A stretch of 62,000 nucleotides of DNA, from NCBI GenBank assembly GCA_905221605.1, contig CAJNDS010002386.1:1-62000 (forward strand), given 5' to 3'. The notes under the pieces were generated by a model. The model did no database searches and was not told the origin of the DNA. It saw only the letters and a program-made list of their open reading frames with translations. Numbering within the stretch: the first letter of the stretch is position 1; the number at the start of each line of letters is the position of its first letter. Shown in pieces: positions 1 to 9,559 of this stretch. A program made the position numbers and the translations under genes. The stretch is from Symbiodinium natans. Its lineage: Eukaryota; Sar; Dinophyceae; Suessiales; Symbiodiniaceae.

Positions 1-2587
1 AGGGGTTAGGACACTAAAAATGACATCCCCCCCACCACAAAAGGCTAAGCCTGTAGCATCCGCACAGTGAGTCTGAAGAATTCGAGTCGTTTCGGGAAAG
101 TGCTCAGTGTACTCGTGCTGCTTCGTACAGTTTGTGAAGAGCGGTACCTCCTGCCACTTGCCTGATTTCCTCAGACCGCCATCGTGCAACGCGCCAGGAC
201 GATTCCCAACGTCACCAAGCCCAGGGGTTGTGTCTGAGTCATCCCAATCCTTGCGGTTGGCGAGCTTCTGCATGTAGGCCTCGAACTCTGCCTTGATGAT
301 CGAAAAATTCTCTTCCAAGGCACGTGAGAGCGCAAAGTCCTTGCTGTTGTGGAAGGGCTTGGCCGGCAAGGACGGGACAAAGTGTGGCGGCCGTTGCCAC
401 TTTGTGTACCAAATGCCGTGCTTCACCGCTGTGATTGCCAGGTCGTGTACGTCGCTGTACCAATTCGCTGGCTCATTACGCTCAAGGCTACCGATTAAGT
501 TGATGTAAGCCGGGCGCTGCTTGGGATCAGTTTTCAAAGACTTACGATAATAGCTAATGCCGGCCCTGGAGAACAAAGAGCAATATTGCTCTACAGGAAC
601 CATCTTTGCCTGTGCAGCATCTAAGGCCGGCAGTTTCACCTGCATCGCGCCCCCAAACTTAGCCTTGTCACAGAGCTTGTTGAGCAGGACACCCTGATTG
701 TAGTAGGCATCCGCATCCGGAAATCGGAGGATGCATATGACCGACCACATTCTGGCCTCATCCTCACAGTTCATTCTAATGGTGAAGCGAGACAAGAAAA
801 CCGCCGTCTCCAGGATTCATTCTCTTATTGCATCACCAGTCTAGTTCCTTGGAAATAGAATCCTTTCCTGCGGTCTCCATTCCTAAGTTAAAGCCTTTTT
901 CCACGGTCAGCCATAAGCCCCAGTTGAAGATCTCCCAAAGACTTCTCTCACACTCTATTAACACTGGTTTTTGCTCCAGATCTGGGACTTCGTTCTCTCG
1001 CCCATTCATTTAGTTCGTGCACTTACTACGTTCGTTTACAATTAACTTCATGTGCTCTTTCACTTTTCTTTATTGTTCACTTCATGCACGCACCATTATA
1101 AATCACATAATACCGTGCATGCGTTCTATTAATATATCCCGGGCTCACAGTGTATTCATATATGCCTGGGTGAACGATAAATTCCTAGCACGACGCTCTT
1201 TTGCCAATCAGCATGGAAGCCACTTCCAGACAAATGACAAATCACAAGGTGACGAGGAACTGTCTTGCAAGTCGACATAAAAGACAACACAAAAAGGCAA
1301 GATTGTCCTCACGGCTTTCCATCTCCAGCTTCTTGGTGAGGGTGTAAGTCTTGGCCTTCCACTCTGCCGGAGGAAATCTGCAGGGAAACTTGCCGAGGAC
1401 CTCACAGGCCTGATCAAGCAAGGCCTGCTCGTCCATGCCCCCATACCTTGCAAGTTCCTAGTAGCACTGCAAAGAGCTGAAGTTAATCGACAGAGAAGTC
1501 GTATGAGCCAAGCGTGGCCTTGCGCCTAGTGACCTAGCGACCAGTAGCTGAATCGGAACCTTTTGTTGGAGTTGGACTTACATACACCAAACAGAAAGAT
1601 ACGAACGTCGCTTTGCAAAAGAAGATACTTGTAGTATCCCCACATTTGGTCCAAGTCCGGTGCAGGCGTGAACGGGAGCTGCTTGTCTTGCAGAAGTGCG
1701 CGCCACACATTGTCATAGTCCTGCCGGGAAACGGCCTCCCTTGGGAGGCCCATTGGTAGGGTGAGGACCTGCCTTGGGACCAGCTTCTCATCATCCGAGT
1801 CCTCGATGTGGTCGAACTTGGAGTAGTCAACGCCGTTCCGGGCGCCCCGGTCGCCCCGGTCACCGGCGACATATCCAGACTGCTTCTTGACCGCGTTCTT
1901 GGCACTCGGCTCGGGCATCGGCTCCTTCAGATCTCCAGCCTTGACCTCTTTCACTTGTGGCTCTTGTGGCTCTTGTGGCTGTCTGGGTTGTCTGGGCACG
2001 TAGTTTGGATGTCTTTGAGCGAGAAGCTGGCTCAGGAGCTTAGAGACATCCTCGCCGAGCACAGTCTTCTTCTTGGCTTTGCCCTGTTCCACTGGCTCCA
2101 CGAGCAACAGCTGCTGCCATGCTTCAGGCCGTGGCGTCAGGTCAATCCAGGTGCCCTCCGGCGATGAGTTCCACCAGTAGCGCTCGGCAATAAAGGTGGC
2201 CCCTTTCGGCTTGTCCAGTCGCTCGAATACTGCCCAGCCCTGCACCACGCCTAAACCAGCATGCTTGGCCAGCATCTCAGCATTGCCAAAACTATGCAGC
2301 GGAACGAAGTGAAGGCCTTTGGGCAGCTTCGAGAGCTGATCTGGCGTGGGAGGCCCAGCGACCGCTACTCGTTTTGCTGGTATTCGCCCGCGCTTACCCA
2401 ACAAGGACTTCAGCGCATCATTGCCCGTGTACACCTGTGGCCAGTCTCTTGGGAAACCCAGGCCCTTCAGTGCATCTACGTCGGACAGAGCTCCATCGCT
2501 GCTGACGAAATCGTCGTTGCAGAGCCAGTAAGCCTCGGAGACGCCAACGACCGCCACACTGCCAGTGGCATCTGGTAGCGCAGCCAT
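1..2587 (-). CDS. Aspartyl/asparaginyl beta-hydroxylase family protein (partial at left edge)
   Basis: Three exons are visible: 1586-2587, about 1308-1446, and 1-807, the last running off the window. Exon 1 starts at an ATG (2587) and holds a module with 'YWWNSSPEGTWIDLTPRP', a Pro/Gln-rich linker and an acidic 'DYSKFDHIEDSDDE' motif. Exon 3 begins with TPR-like helices ('DAYYNQGVLLNKLC') and then enters the hydroxylase domain: 'PHFVPSLPAKPFHN', 'ALEENFSIIKAEFEAY', 'HFPETTRIL' and, at the edge, 'VIFSVLTP'. Family enzymes hydroxylate Asp/Asn using 2-oxoglutarate and Fe(II). The iron-binding histidines would lie just past the left edge, so catalysis cannot be judged. The exon 1/2 junction keeps frame ('FLFG' to 'YGGMDEQ') only if the acceptor is one base beyond the AG. 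The exon 2/3 junction needs a GA donor (GAG|GACAAT). About 650 residues are visible, with a long N-terminal extension compared with simple family members. Confidence 0.85.
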
Positions 2588-2611
2588 TGCTTTATACGAA
2601 CTACATGAACG

Positions 2612-2633
2612 CTGTGGGCCAAAATTGCTCGCA
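2612..2633 (-). promoter_or_regulatory. Degenerate spliced-leader-like sequence upstream of the beta-hydroxylase start
   Basis: On the minus strand this stretch reads TGCGAGCAATTTTGGCCCAC followed by AG. Aligned by eye to the conserved dinoflagellate spliced leader, about 15 of 21 positions match, including the AGC-x-ATTTTGGC core and the terminal AG. It ends 24 bases before the ATG at 2587, where a trans-splice acceptor or a relic leader would be expected. Chance similarity cannot be excluded. Confidence 0.4.
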
Positions 2634-2639
2634 ATAACT

Positions 2640-3690
2640 GCATAGGGCTTTCCTCTGCAGGCGAGGGATAGAGGGGTGGAGGTTCTTCCGGTTACACGTG
2701 CGCTGTCTTAGAGGCTTATGCTCGGCCTCACACTGATCAGGCTCATGCTAGAAACATATCTTCCCTGAGTCCATTGAGTCCATAGCATGTCGATGCCGGC
2801 GGATGAGAATGATGAGAGTCCTTTGGGCACTGCATCACGGACAGAGGAGCAGAAAGGAGATCGGTTCACAAGATTCCACGAGCATCATTGTACGTACCAT
2901 AGACTGCAAACTAGGTTGCTCATTGTCAAATTCAGCGTTTGAGCAACATCAGCATATTCTTCAGCACTGAAGGTCAGGTGTCACGACCGAATAAACCCCC
3001 AAGAATGAACTTGGGGGGCCGGGGTAGCAGTTCTATCCCTGAAGCCAAGTTGTTTGGGGGCTTTCGTGATGCAAGCAAATCAAGTGCCCAACCTCACCCC
3101 GGAACACTATAGGTGGGACCCTCCTTACTATAGGTGCACCCTGTGGCAAATGCGCTCGCGCAGCACTTGCAAGCAGCTGCCTTTTGCCTCGGGCAGAGCC
3201 TTCCGCCGGAAACAGGAAACTGCACCGCAAGGGGGTGCGAGTTCTGCACCACTCTGCAGATCTACAGATCTACAGATGATCTACACTGAACCTATGCCTA
3301 CACTGTATGCGGAGCCGACAGTTCGCCCTCGCCTGCAGGCTTGGTAGCAGCTCAGCTGGTGTGGGCGTGGACCATTATCAGTCACCACGGCGACCCGGTG
3401 ATGGAAACATGACGGCTGGCTGACTGTGCACATGATGCGCAACTTAATTACCTTCAGGTTTGCACATGTTCACTGGTAGAGGTCTGAGTCTGTAAGCTCT
3501 TGATCGAAGTAACATTTGTGACGAGCAGGACCGACTGCACGGAGCATGCTAGTGCGCACAGCATAACATATCGCGGCGACGAAGACGGATGGAGGACTGG
3601 AACGCCCTCCTCCAAAACGCAAACACAGCAAACACACAACAGATCTGCAGGTGCTCTCAGCTGGAGGAGGACTTTTTGGCCTTGGGGAAC
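2640..3690. other. Stretch with no recognisable gene
   Basis: I see no exon with good splice borders here. There is a short 'CTACAGATCTACAGATGATCTACA' type local duplication near 3260-3290, and a mildly repetitive CT/GA composition towards 3700. It is probably the intergenic space upstream of the beta-hydroxylase gene. Confidence 0.4.
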
Positions 3691-3744
3691 CGAAAGCGGC
3701 AAGAGGCGATGCTTCTTACGCATCACTGCCGTTAGGAACGCTCT

Positions 3745-4665
3745 CAGTTCGAGGCTTTTTTGGTTTTCTTTTTCTTCTTTTTTTCCTGTGACAAAACGTC
3801 GAGAAGTCTGAAGGTGCTCGGGATACACAACGGCCGGTGTGCCTTCTTCTTCTTCTTCTTGTCCTTCTTCTTCCTCCGCGCATGTATCCACCCCACTATC
3901 TGCCAGTGGTCATAGCATGAAGCAATATTCGAGCCACGCACTTCTTTTTCTTCTTCCCCGAGGATGAGCTGCCGCTGGATGAGGATGAGGATGAGCTTGC
4001 ATTCTTTCTGGCTTCCTATGCAGGGCAACAACTTGAAGGCACATGCTCTTTAAGGTACATATGCGAGGGTTCGGCTCTGCTCCTTTCATCGGTCAATTCT
4101 CAGAGGCCCTGAACTGCACCATGTCCTCTTCCGCTCGCTCGCGCATGGCTGCCTTGATGCTGGCATCCTTCCATGGGATGATCCCTGAACCCTAAACCTG
4201 CAAACCGCAGCCCTTCCACAGGTTCAACAAAACAACATATACGTCGTAGAAGGGAAGTCTGCTGTCCTGCATGAAGAATGGGATATCATCATCGGAATCG
4301 ACCTTGCGTTAAAGACTCAATTCGGCACCCTTGAGGAGTGAAAGTACTGGTACGATGAGCTGTCGCGTGCGACATGTGAGCAGGTGAAAGGGACCGAAAC
4401 AGCAAGTGGGCCTTCGCCATCTCATCCTGCGTATGATCTAGGCTTGAGGAACTGCAAGCAAAGTGAAAACAGCGAGCTTCGCTTCCGGCTTCCATCAGCC
4501 TGCAGCTTCTTCTGCTGCTTCCGTAACTCCTGCAAACCGAGAGCGGGGAACCGAGGAGGAGCTCCAAACCTTTCTGAGCAACTGCCGGAAGCCGATGGAC
4601 CGTCCTTTTCCCGTCGCTTGTTGAGCTTCTTCACGTGCTTCTTTTCATCTGCCTGATGCTCCAAC
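3745..4665 (-). CDS. Lys/Ser-rich coiled-coil exons, unidentified protein
   Basis: Three patches on the minus strand read as one low-complexity protein. At about 4430-4665 is a charged coiled coil ('DEKKHVKKLNKRREKDG', 'LQELRKQQKKLQADGSRKRS'). At about 3930-4020 is a run of serines and lysines ('ARKNASSSSSSSSGSSSSG', then KKKKK). At 3745-3900 are Lys-rich or Glu-rich segments, depending on frame. I do not recognise a family. Such poly-Ser/poly-Lys stretches are common in disordered nuclear or RNA-binding proteins, but that is only inference. Frame use in the 3745-3900 part is ambiguous, since both the K-rich and the E-rich frames are open. It may be the 3' part of the armadillo gene that lies upstream. 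Confidence 0.4.
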
Positions 4666-4699
4666 TGCGGAAAACTTCTGCAGAGAAGGCCGGGGCCGA

Positions 4700-5585
4700 T
4701 CCATGCTCAGTAAACCTCGTTCGCTTCTTCCTCATAAGAGCGTTTGCCTCCTGCGCGTCAGATGACATCATGCTTCACCATTTCTCACCTAGCATCACTA
4801 AGTAGGAACATGGGAATTCCGAGCAGAGCCTAAGTTGAGAAAGGATCTCCAGATTGTTGGACAGACCGTCCTTTCCCGTTGATGATCTCATAGTACATAT
4901 CTTTGACCTGCTCACATCTGCTCATCATTGCTCATGAGATGCGACGCTGCGGCACTGCGGACCATGCAACATTCGATCTCAAACCTACTCAGAATGCAGG
5001 CTTCGAAGCTCCACCTTCTGCCCGATCGCATTGTCGCCTTCCTCGTCCAATGACGGCATGATGATGGAAGTGTCGCGTGAGGCTCTGAGGGTTCCTCACT
5101 CTGAAGTTAAGCTATGCAAGCGCGGCAGGGTCTACCTATTTGGACTAATGGATGCATGTCTATCTACAGCCCCTCACGTTCCCGTTGTGGAACGAAATAA
5201 AGACAGCGCCAATGTTTGGCAGCGTTGCGATTCCGAAACGGTCTGCTTTAGTTGAAGGATGCATTTCGTGCAATCTAAGACGGTGTGCAGCTTGGATCCC
5301 AAAACAGAGAGATGAAGGAGAGGTGCCATGTGCGAAATGCCCCTGCATCCACAGAGATACACCTGTCCTTGAAGGCACAAGCACTTGTTCGTCGCCATGC
5401 TTTCGCAAATGGGATGTTTCCCCATGCCTTGGCCCGTTTTAGGCCCAGACTCAGGCGAAGCATGGCGGAGCATGGATGCTCGGTTTGCACTCACATGTCA
5501 AAGTCAATCCTTAGCCAAGCACTTTGCAGGAGCAGTGAGTTGCAACAACACGCTTGCTGCTCAGTGTCGCTGGGTCCCTGCATCA
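4700..5585. other. Stretch with no recognisable gene
   Basis: Open frames exist on both strands but none shows coherent composition, domain similarity or paired splice sites. It may be intron or intergenic DNA between the armadillo exon and the Lys-rich exons. Confidence 0.35.
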
Positions 5586-5619
5586 GTGTTCAGGCTGGGG
5601 TGCAGCCAGGGTGCTCAAT

Positions 5620-6474
5620 GCGTTGCCAGTGGCACTTCTGCTGTGCTTCAGCACGCAGCGTGACGTTGTCTTGACATAATGCTGTCAGAACAACTTGGCC
5701 CCAGTACTGGAGCTGCGCATCTTCCCGGTGGTCGGCGAGCGCCCCCACAATGGCTGCGATGCCGCCCAACTTGGCGACGGTTTCCTGACAACTGGGCGGT
5801 TCCGCGTCCATCGTGGTCGACCCTACGGTGGAATCTTCCAGCAGCGCCTGCAAGGCCGCAAGGCAGGCTTGCTGAACGTGGGCATCACTTCGGAAGCGCT
5901 TCAGCGAAGCGACAACGGCCTCCGGCAAACCACAGCGAAGAGCCTTGAGGCGAGCCTCGGTGCCAGTGAAGGCAACAAGCTCCAAAGCCTGCAAAGCCGC
6001 CTGGTGCAGTGCCGCCGTGTTGGGATGCGCCTCCAAACTGCGTTGAATTTGCTCGCAGGCTCCAGCATCACCCAAGAGTTCTGCTGCATCCAAGGACACC
6101 AGGGAGGCCAGGTGCTGCAGTATGCGGCAACCCACAAGTTGGAGCCTCATGCTTTGAAGGTGTGTACCCATGCTGGCCAGCAGCACCTGGGGACCGTCGA
6201 GCTGAAAGAAGCGGCGCTGGCACGTGCTGCTGCGGAGCGTCGCCGCCTCCAGCGACTCCAAAGCCTGCAGCGCCGCCGAAAGGACCTCTTCTCCACCCTC
6301 TTTGCCCTCACCCTCCAGGTCCCTGAGCTTTTGCAGGGAAGCCTCCACCTCGTCCTTGCGACCCCCCTCGTCCAGCAATCCGCTCATGCTTCGGCTCATG
6401 CTGGTCAGTGCTAGTAGGAACTGTCGCTGCAAGCTCTCTGTTGGTTTTACACTTGCTGAGTAATGAACATGGCT
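5620..6474 (-). CDS. Armadillo/HEAT-like repeat protein exon
   Basis: One long minus-strand exon encodes about 280 residues of alpha-helical repeats of roughly 42 residues. Repeat helices include 'LQLVGCRILQHLASLVS', 'AALHQAALQALELVAF', 'AHVQQACLAALQALLEDS' and 'EDAQLQYWGQVVLTALCQDN', the usual armadillo spacing with Leu/Ala ladders. An N-terminal linker is acidic and Gly/Glu-rich ('DLEGEGKEGGEEVLSAAL'). The exon likely starts after an AG near 6450; the Met at 'MSRSMSGLLDEGG' is a possible start. It probably ends at a donor near 5635, because the frame loses character after 'LRAEAQQ'. Armadillo proteins are scaffolds for protein binding, and no specific partner can be read here. Further exons were not found. 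Confidence 0.7.
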
Positions 6475-6479
6475 GTGCA

Positions 6480-7215
6480 AGGCGCATGACTGACAGAGCC
6501 ACAGAACGAAAAACATCCTCAGATGCATGCTACTGCCACAAGCAACCTTCAAGGACACGCAAAGGGTTGCGACGCAATCTCAGGATTTCTGCGCGCGAAA
6601 TCACTGAGTTTGGATGCTTGGATTGGAACCTGTCCAAACTGGCCCGTGCACAGTGCTCGAAGCCGGCCAAGGATTGCTCGGAGTTTCGGCATCGAGCATT
6701 CGATTGGGCTCATGATGTTCTGGAGGCTAGACAAATGATCAGCGTACTGTAGTTCCGCTTCTCAAGATCCCCTTACAAATCAACTCACCGAGACTCACGA
6801 AGTGCAATCCCTCATAACATCTCATAACTCGCACGTAAATACAGGTCCACAAAACAACTCGCAGCACGTTGGACCGCCGAGTTCGCAGTTGGAACGCCCT
6901 AATGGCGACACGGAGCCGCAGAACCTCAACAGAGCGTGTATAGGGACCCCTCCGGAGGCCACGACACGTGGTCTTTCCAGGGTACTACCCCTAATTCGCG
7001 CTACAAGCGAGGCCGTTACTTGGAGGCTTGGAGCTGGTCTCGCAGCACTCGCAAGTGAACACCTTGAGACACCTTTAAGGGATCACAGAGCAGCGCCCGC
7101 GCCCCCGTCATCGCGCAGCCCTTACAGGAGCCTGCGGCGGCCGCACTGCAAAGGGGAGCTTGGCCTCCCAAAGCCAAAAAAAAACGACCCAACCTCAAGA
7201 CTTAATGCGTCTCCG
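6480..7215. other. Stretch with no recognisable gene
   Basis: No exon of convincing composition. The 3' remainder of the Rho-like exon's gene should lie here on the minus strand, but I could not recognise it. Confidence 0.3.
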
Positions 7216-7217
7216 AC

Positions 7218-7347
7218 CTGACTCTCTTGTATTCCTTGCTGTAACATTCTAAGTATTCGATTCTGGCGACCGATTTGGACATCTTGCGAGCCTCGGCCAT
7301 GACCATTCGCCCCTTCCTCTCTGCCAACGCCTCCCCATCCTTGACAC
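7218..7347 (-). CDS. Rho-type small GTPase exon (post-G4 to G5 region), isolated
   Basis: This 130-base minus exon has a good acceptor (CCCTCAG|GTG) and donor (AGTCAG|GTC). It reads 'DGEALAERKGRMVMAEARK', then 'SVARIEYLECYSKEYKRV'. That matches the part of Rho/Rac-like GTPases running from the Rho insert through 'EEARK...IGA.EYLECSAK....V'. The G5 motif, normally C-S-A-K, is C-Y-S-K here. I could not find exons for the P-loop, switch regions or the G4 motif upstream; that space holds the ILEI-like gene. It is therefore either a relic, an exon of a gene with undetected pieces, or an exon joined to a neighbour. Identification rests on one short exon. Confidence 0.55.
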
Positions 7348-7526
7348 CTGAGGGCGCGGGGCTCAACAGAACTTGTAGAAGCCGTGATGAAGGCGACCAC
7401 ATCTTGCAACTGCACTGCATGTCACTTTTGAAAGGCCTGCTCTACTCTGCAGTCTACAACCGATCTACAGGCGAACCGGCTTCAGGACACCCTTCGTGGG
7501 GACATGTTGCGGGACATTGGCAACAC

Positions 7527-8517
7527 GTGCCTATCAGCGCGTAGCCCTCTCGGAAAGCCAAACGCCGCTCCAAGGTTGAGCCAAGCCCCTGCAGGGCATG
7601 CAGAGCTTCGCCGTCCAAGTTCCTGAACTTCTGGCATTGTGGCGTCATTAATGGGGTGGCTTTCTGGATCTCTGGTGATTGCTTCTGCCACGTCTGTTAT
7701 AAGGTTGCTTGCGTTGGCTGCCCAATGGTAGCAACGAAAAGAGTCTGGAAAACACTGTCATCCGAGGCTCTCCATGCCCGAGTCTTTTAAAGCCACGAGG
7801 ACAACGTTGTCCTTGCCAGGCTCTTCGGCTTTTAGCCGCAATAAGTGTGTGTATGGTGAACGTGTATGCGTATTGGCATTCAGACCTGCCATGAGGATCG
7901 AAGGAGACGGCATGAGAAAACGCTTGCAGGATCTTCCCTGACCTGTCCTCCTCCACAGCTCGAAGGTCCTTCGCCAGTCTGCGATTCTCCTCGAGTGGAT
8001 TTCCCCAAATATCGTATGTCTTTGCAGACAGCAAGTGGCCGGCTGAAGCGTCGATCACCACCACATTCAACCCGCGGCGATTGGACATGCCGCCAATCGG
8101 CACTTGCTGATCTTCCAAGAAGAAGTCTGCGATATCACCGGCATCACCCCCAGCACTGACCACTTTGACGGCTGTGGTCCCCTTGGGAGGCCCCTTGCTG
8201 CGTGTCTTTGGTGGGACATCTGACGCCCTCGTAGGTGGTGCCTCAAGCTCAGGCGGAAGTGATGCATAAATATCGAAGGAGCTGCGCAAACTCTGCACAA
8301 AGCGGAAATCTCTGAAGCACCCGTGGCATTCGCTACTCCAGTAGAAAAAGGAGCCAACACTACATCAATCATGTCAACTGTGCAACGCGCAGTAGAAATG
8401 GGCCTCCGGGGCAGTGGGAATTTTTGCTTCCTCTCTGGGCGCCGTCTGACCTGTGGCCGGGGACTCTTGGCCGGTGAGCTCTTGCCTGAGCAGGCGGACC
8501 TCCCAGGGTTCAAACAT
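7527..8517 (-). CDS. ILEI/FAM3-like domain protein
   Basis: Exons read on the minus strand: about 8400-8517 ('MFEPWEVRLLRQELTGQ', possible start), 7943-8292, about 7765-7822, and 7527-7622. Together they give an ILEI (FAM3/PANDER-like) domain in order: 'RRGLNVVVIDASAGHLLSAK', 'YDIWGNPLEENRRLAKDL', 'NVVLVALKDSGMESLG', 'LHALQGLGSTLERRLAFRE', 'GYALIG'. The family folds into a small beta-sandwich found in secreted cytokine-like proteins and attached to glycosyltransferases; its role in protists is unknown. A Pro/Lys-rich linker precedes the domain. The first internal intron needs a GA donor (GAG|GACAGG) to keep frame. It could continue upstream into the presequence-like exon at 8626-8952, giving an organelle-targeted or secreted protein. 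Confidence 0.6.
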
Positions 8518-8639
8518 GTTCAAATGATTTCAAATGACGTTCGGAGCATGAATCAGCTCCTGTTAGGCGGCGTACTGCTGGCGGATATTCCAACACTGCA
8601 GCTTCGCACAAGTTAAGCAGGCATCTCACGCCATGCGAG

Positions 8640-8952
8640 GCTCCCCGAAGACGAAAAAATAAGACCCCCAGAACATGTCCGAGCACATGGCCTCTGAGAC
8701 CAGATCGGTTACTGTCTCCCGCAACAGGCGAGTCTCGTCGCGAAGCTCAACCCGTGCAGCCTCTGCTGTAGGTCCCGCATACAAGCGGATGGCGGACACC
8801 AGAGGACCGCATGGAGCATGCCGCATGCCCCATGCACCAGAGGCACTCACAAAGGCTTGGCCCGGACTCCGCCACACGCTGCAACAGGCGGCGAAGGCAG
8901 CGAAAAGCCACAGCAACCGGGGCCTGTGCACATGGCGTGTCATGTTCTGCAT
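8640..8952 (-). CDS. N-terminal exon with hydrophobic leader and transit-like segment
   Basis: Starts at an ATG (8952). The first residues are basic (MQNMTRHVHRPR), followed by a hydrophobic stretch 'LLWLFAAFAACCSVW' and then 'RSPGQAFVSASGAWG', Ser/Ala/Gly-rich with few acids. This is the layout of dinoflagellate plastid leaders: signal peptide followed by a transit peptide opening near a Phe. A charged helix follows ('AARVELRDETRLLRETVTDL'). The mature protein is not identified. It may join the ILEI-like exons downstream on the same strand, which would make that protein plastid- or secretory-routed; this is inference. The donor is not certain (possibly TGGGG|GTC near 8660). Confidence 0.5.
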
Positions 8953-9009
8953 TTTTCGGCTTTCTCCTGCTCGTGTCCACGATTTGCTGCAACATCTAGA
9001 AGTGGAGGC

Positions 9010-9555
9010 TGAAAGTTGAATCGTCAGAGTTCAAGCTTGCTGGAGATACTGTAGTCGGTGCATGTCGGTAAAATTCCTGCAGGCCACTTGCCTTCGACAC
9101 AGCAGGGCAAACAGATGACCACTGACAAAGTTAGAACCTGCAGTCAAACTCGCAAAGCTCTGCAGTGCACTCTTTGCCTGCGGGAGCCGGCACTCACAAT
9201 GACGACACATGACGACACTAAACGATGCTTTGGCTTTTGCTTTCCCTCAGAGTTGCTGGAAGGCGAAAGCGCGCGAACGCCATGCGACAGCGCCTTCATG
9301 GGAAGCGTCGTGCACTGCGGTGCTCCCTTCGTCAGGTTCTTGTCAGGAGTCGAAGAGCCGCTCTCAGCACATCGTGACAATCCCCGAGAGGTGCATCTTT
9401 TGAGGAACTCTCGCTCATGCTCGCTTCAAGTTGGCCCCACGTTCGTATGACTTTTGCAGGGCTGGCGTGGCACTTGCGTCGGCACGAGCTCGCTCTCGGT
9501 GCAGTCGAAGTCAAGATTTACTGCTGCCATCCAAGGAAGACCTCAGAGTCTCAGG
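9010..9555. other. Stretch with no recognisable gene
   Basis: Only short, compositionally unconvincing open frames on both strands. Probably 3' untranslated or intergenic sequence after the coiled-coil gene. Confidence 0.3.
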
Positions 9556-9559
9556 AGTC

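Noticed and set aside
5695-6414. Plus-strand frame of 239 codons
   Set aside because: Antisense of the armadillo exon.
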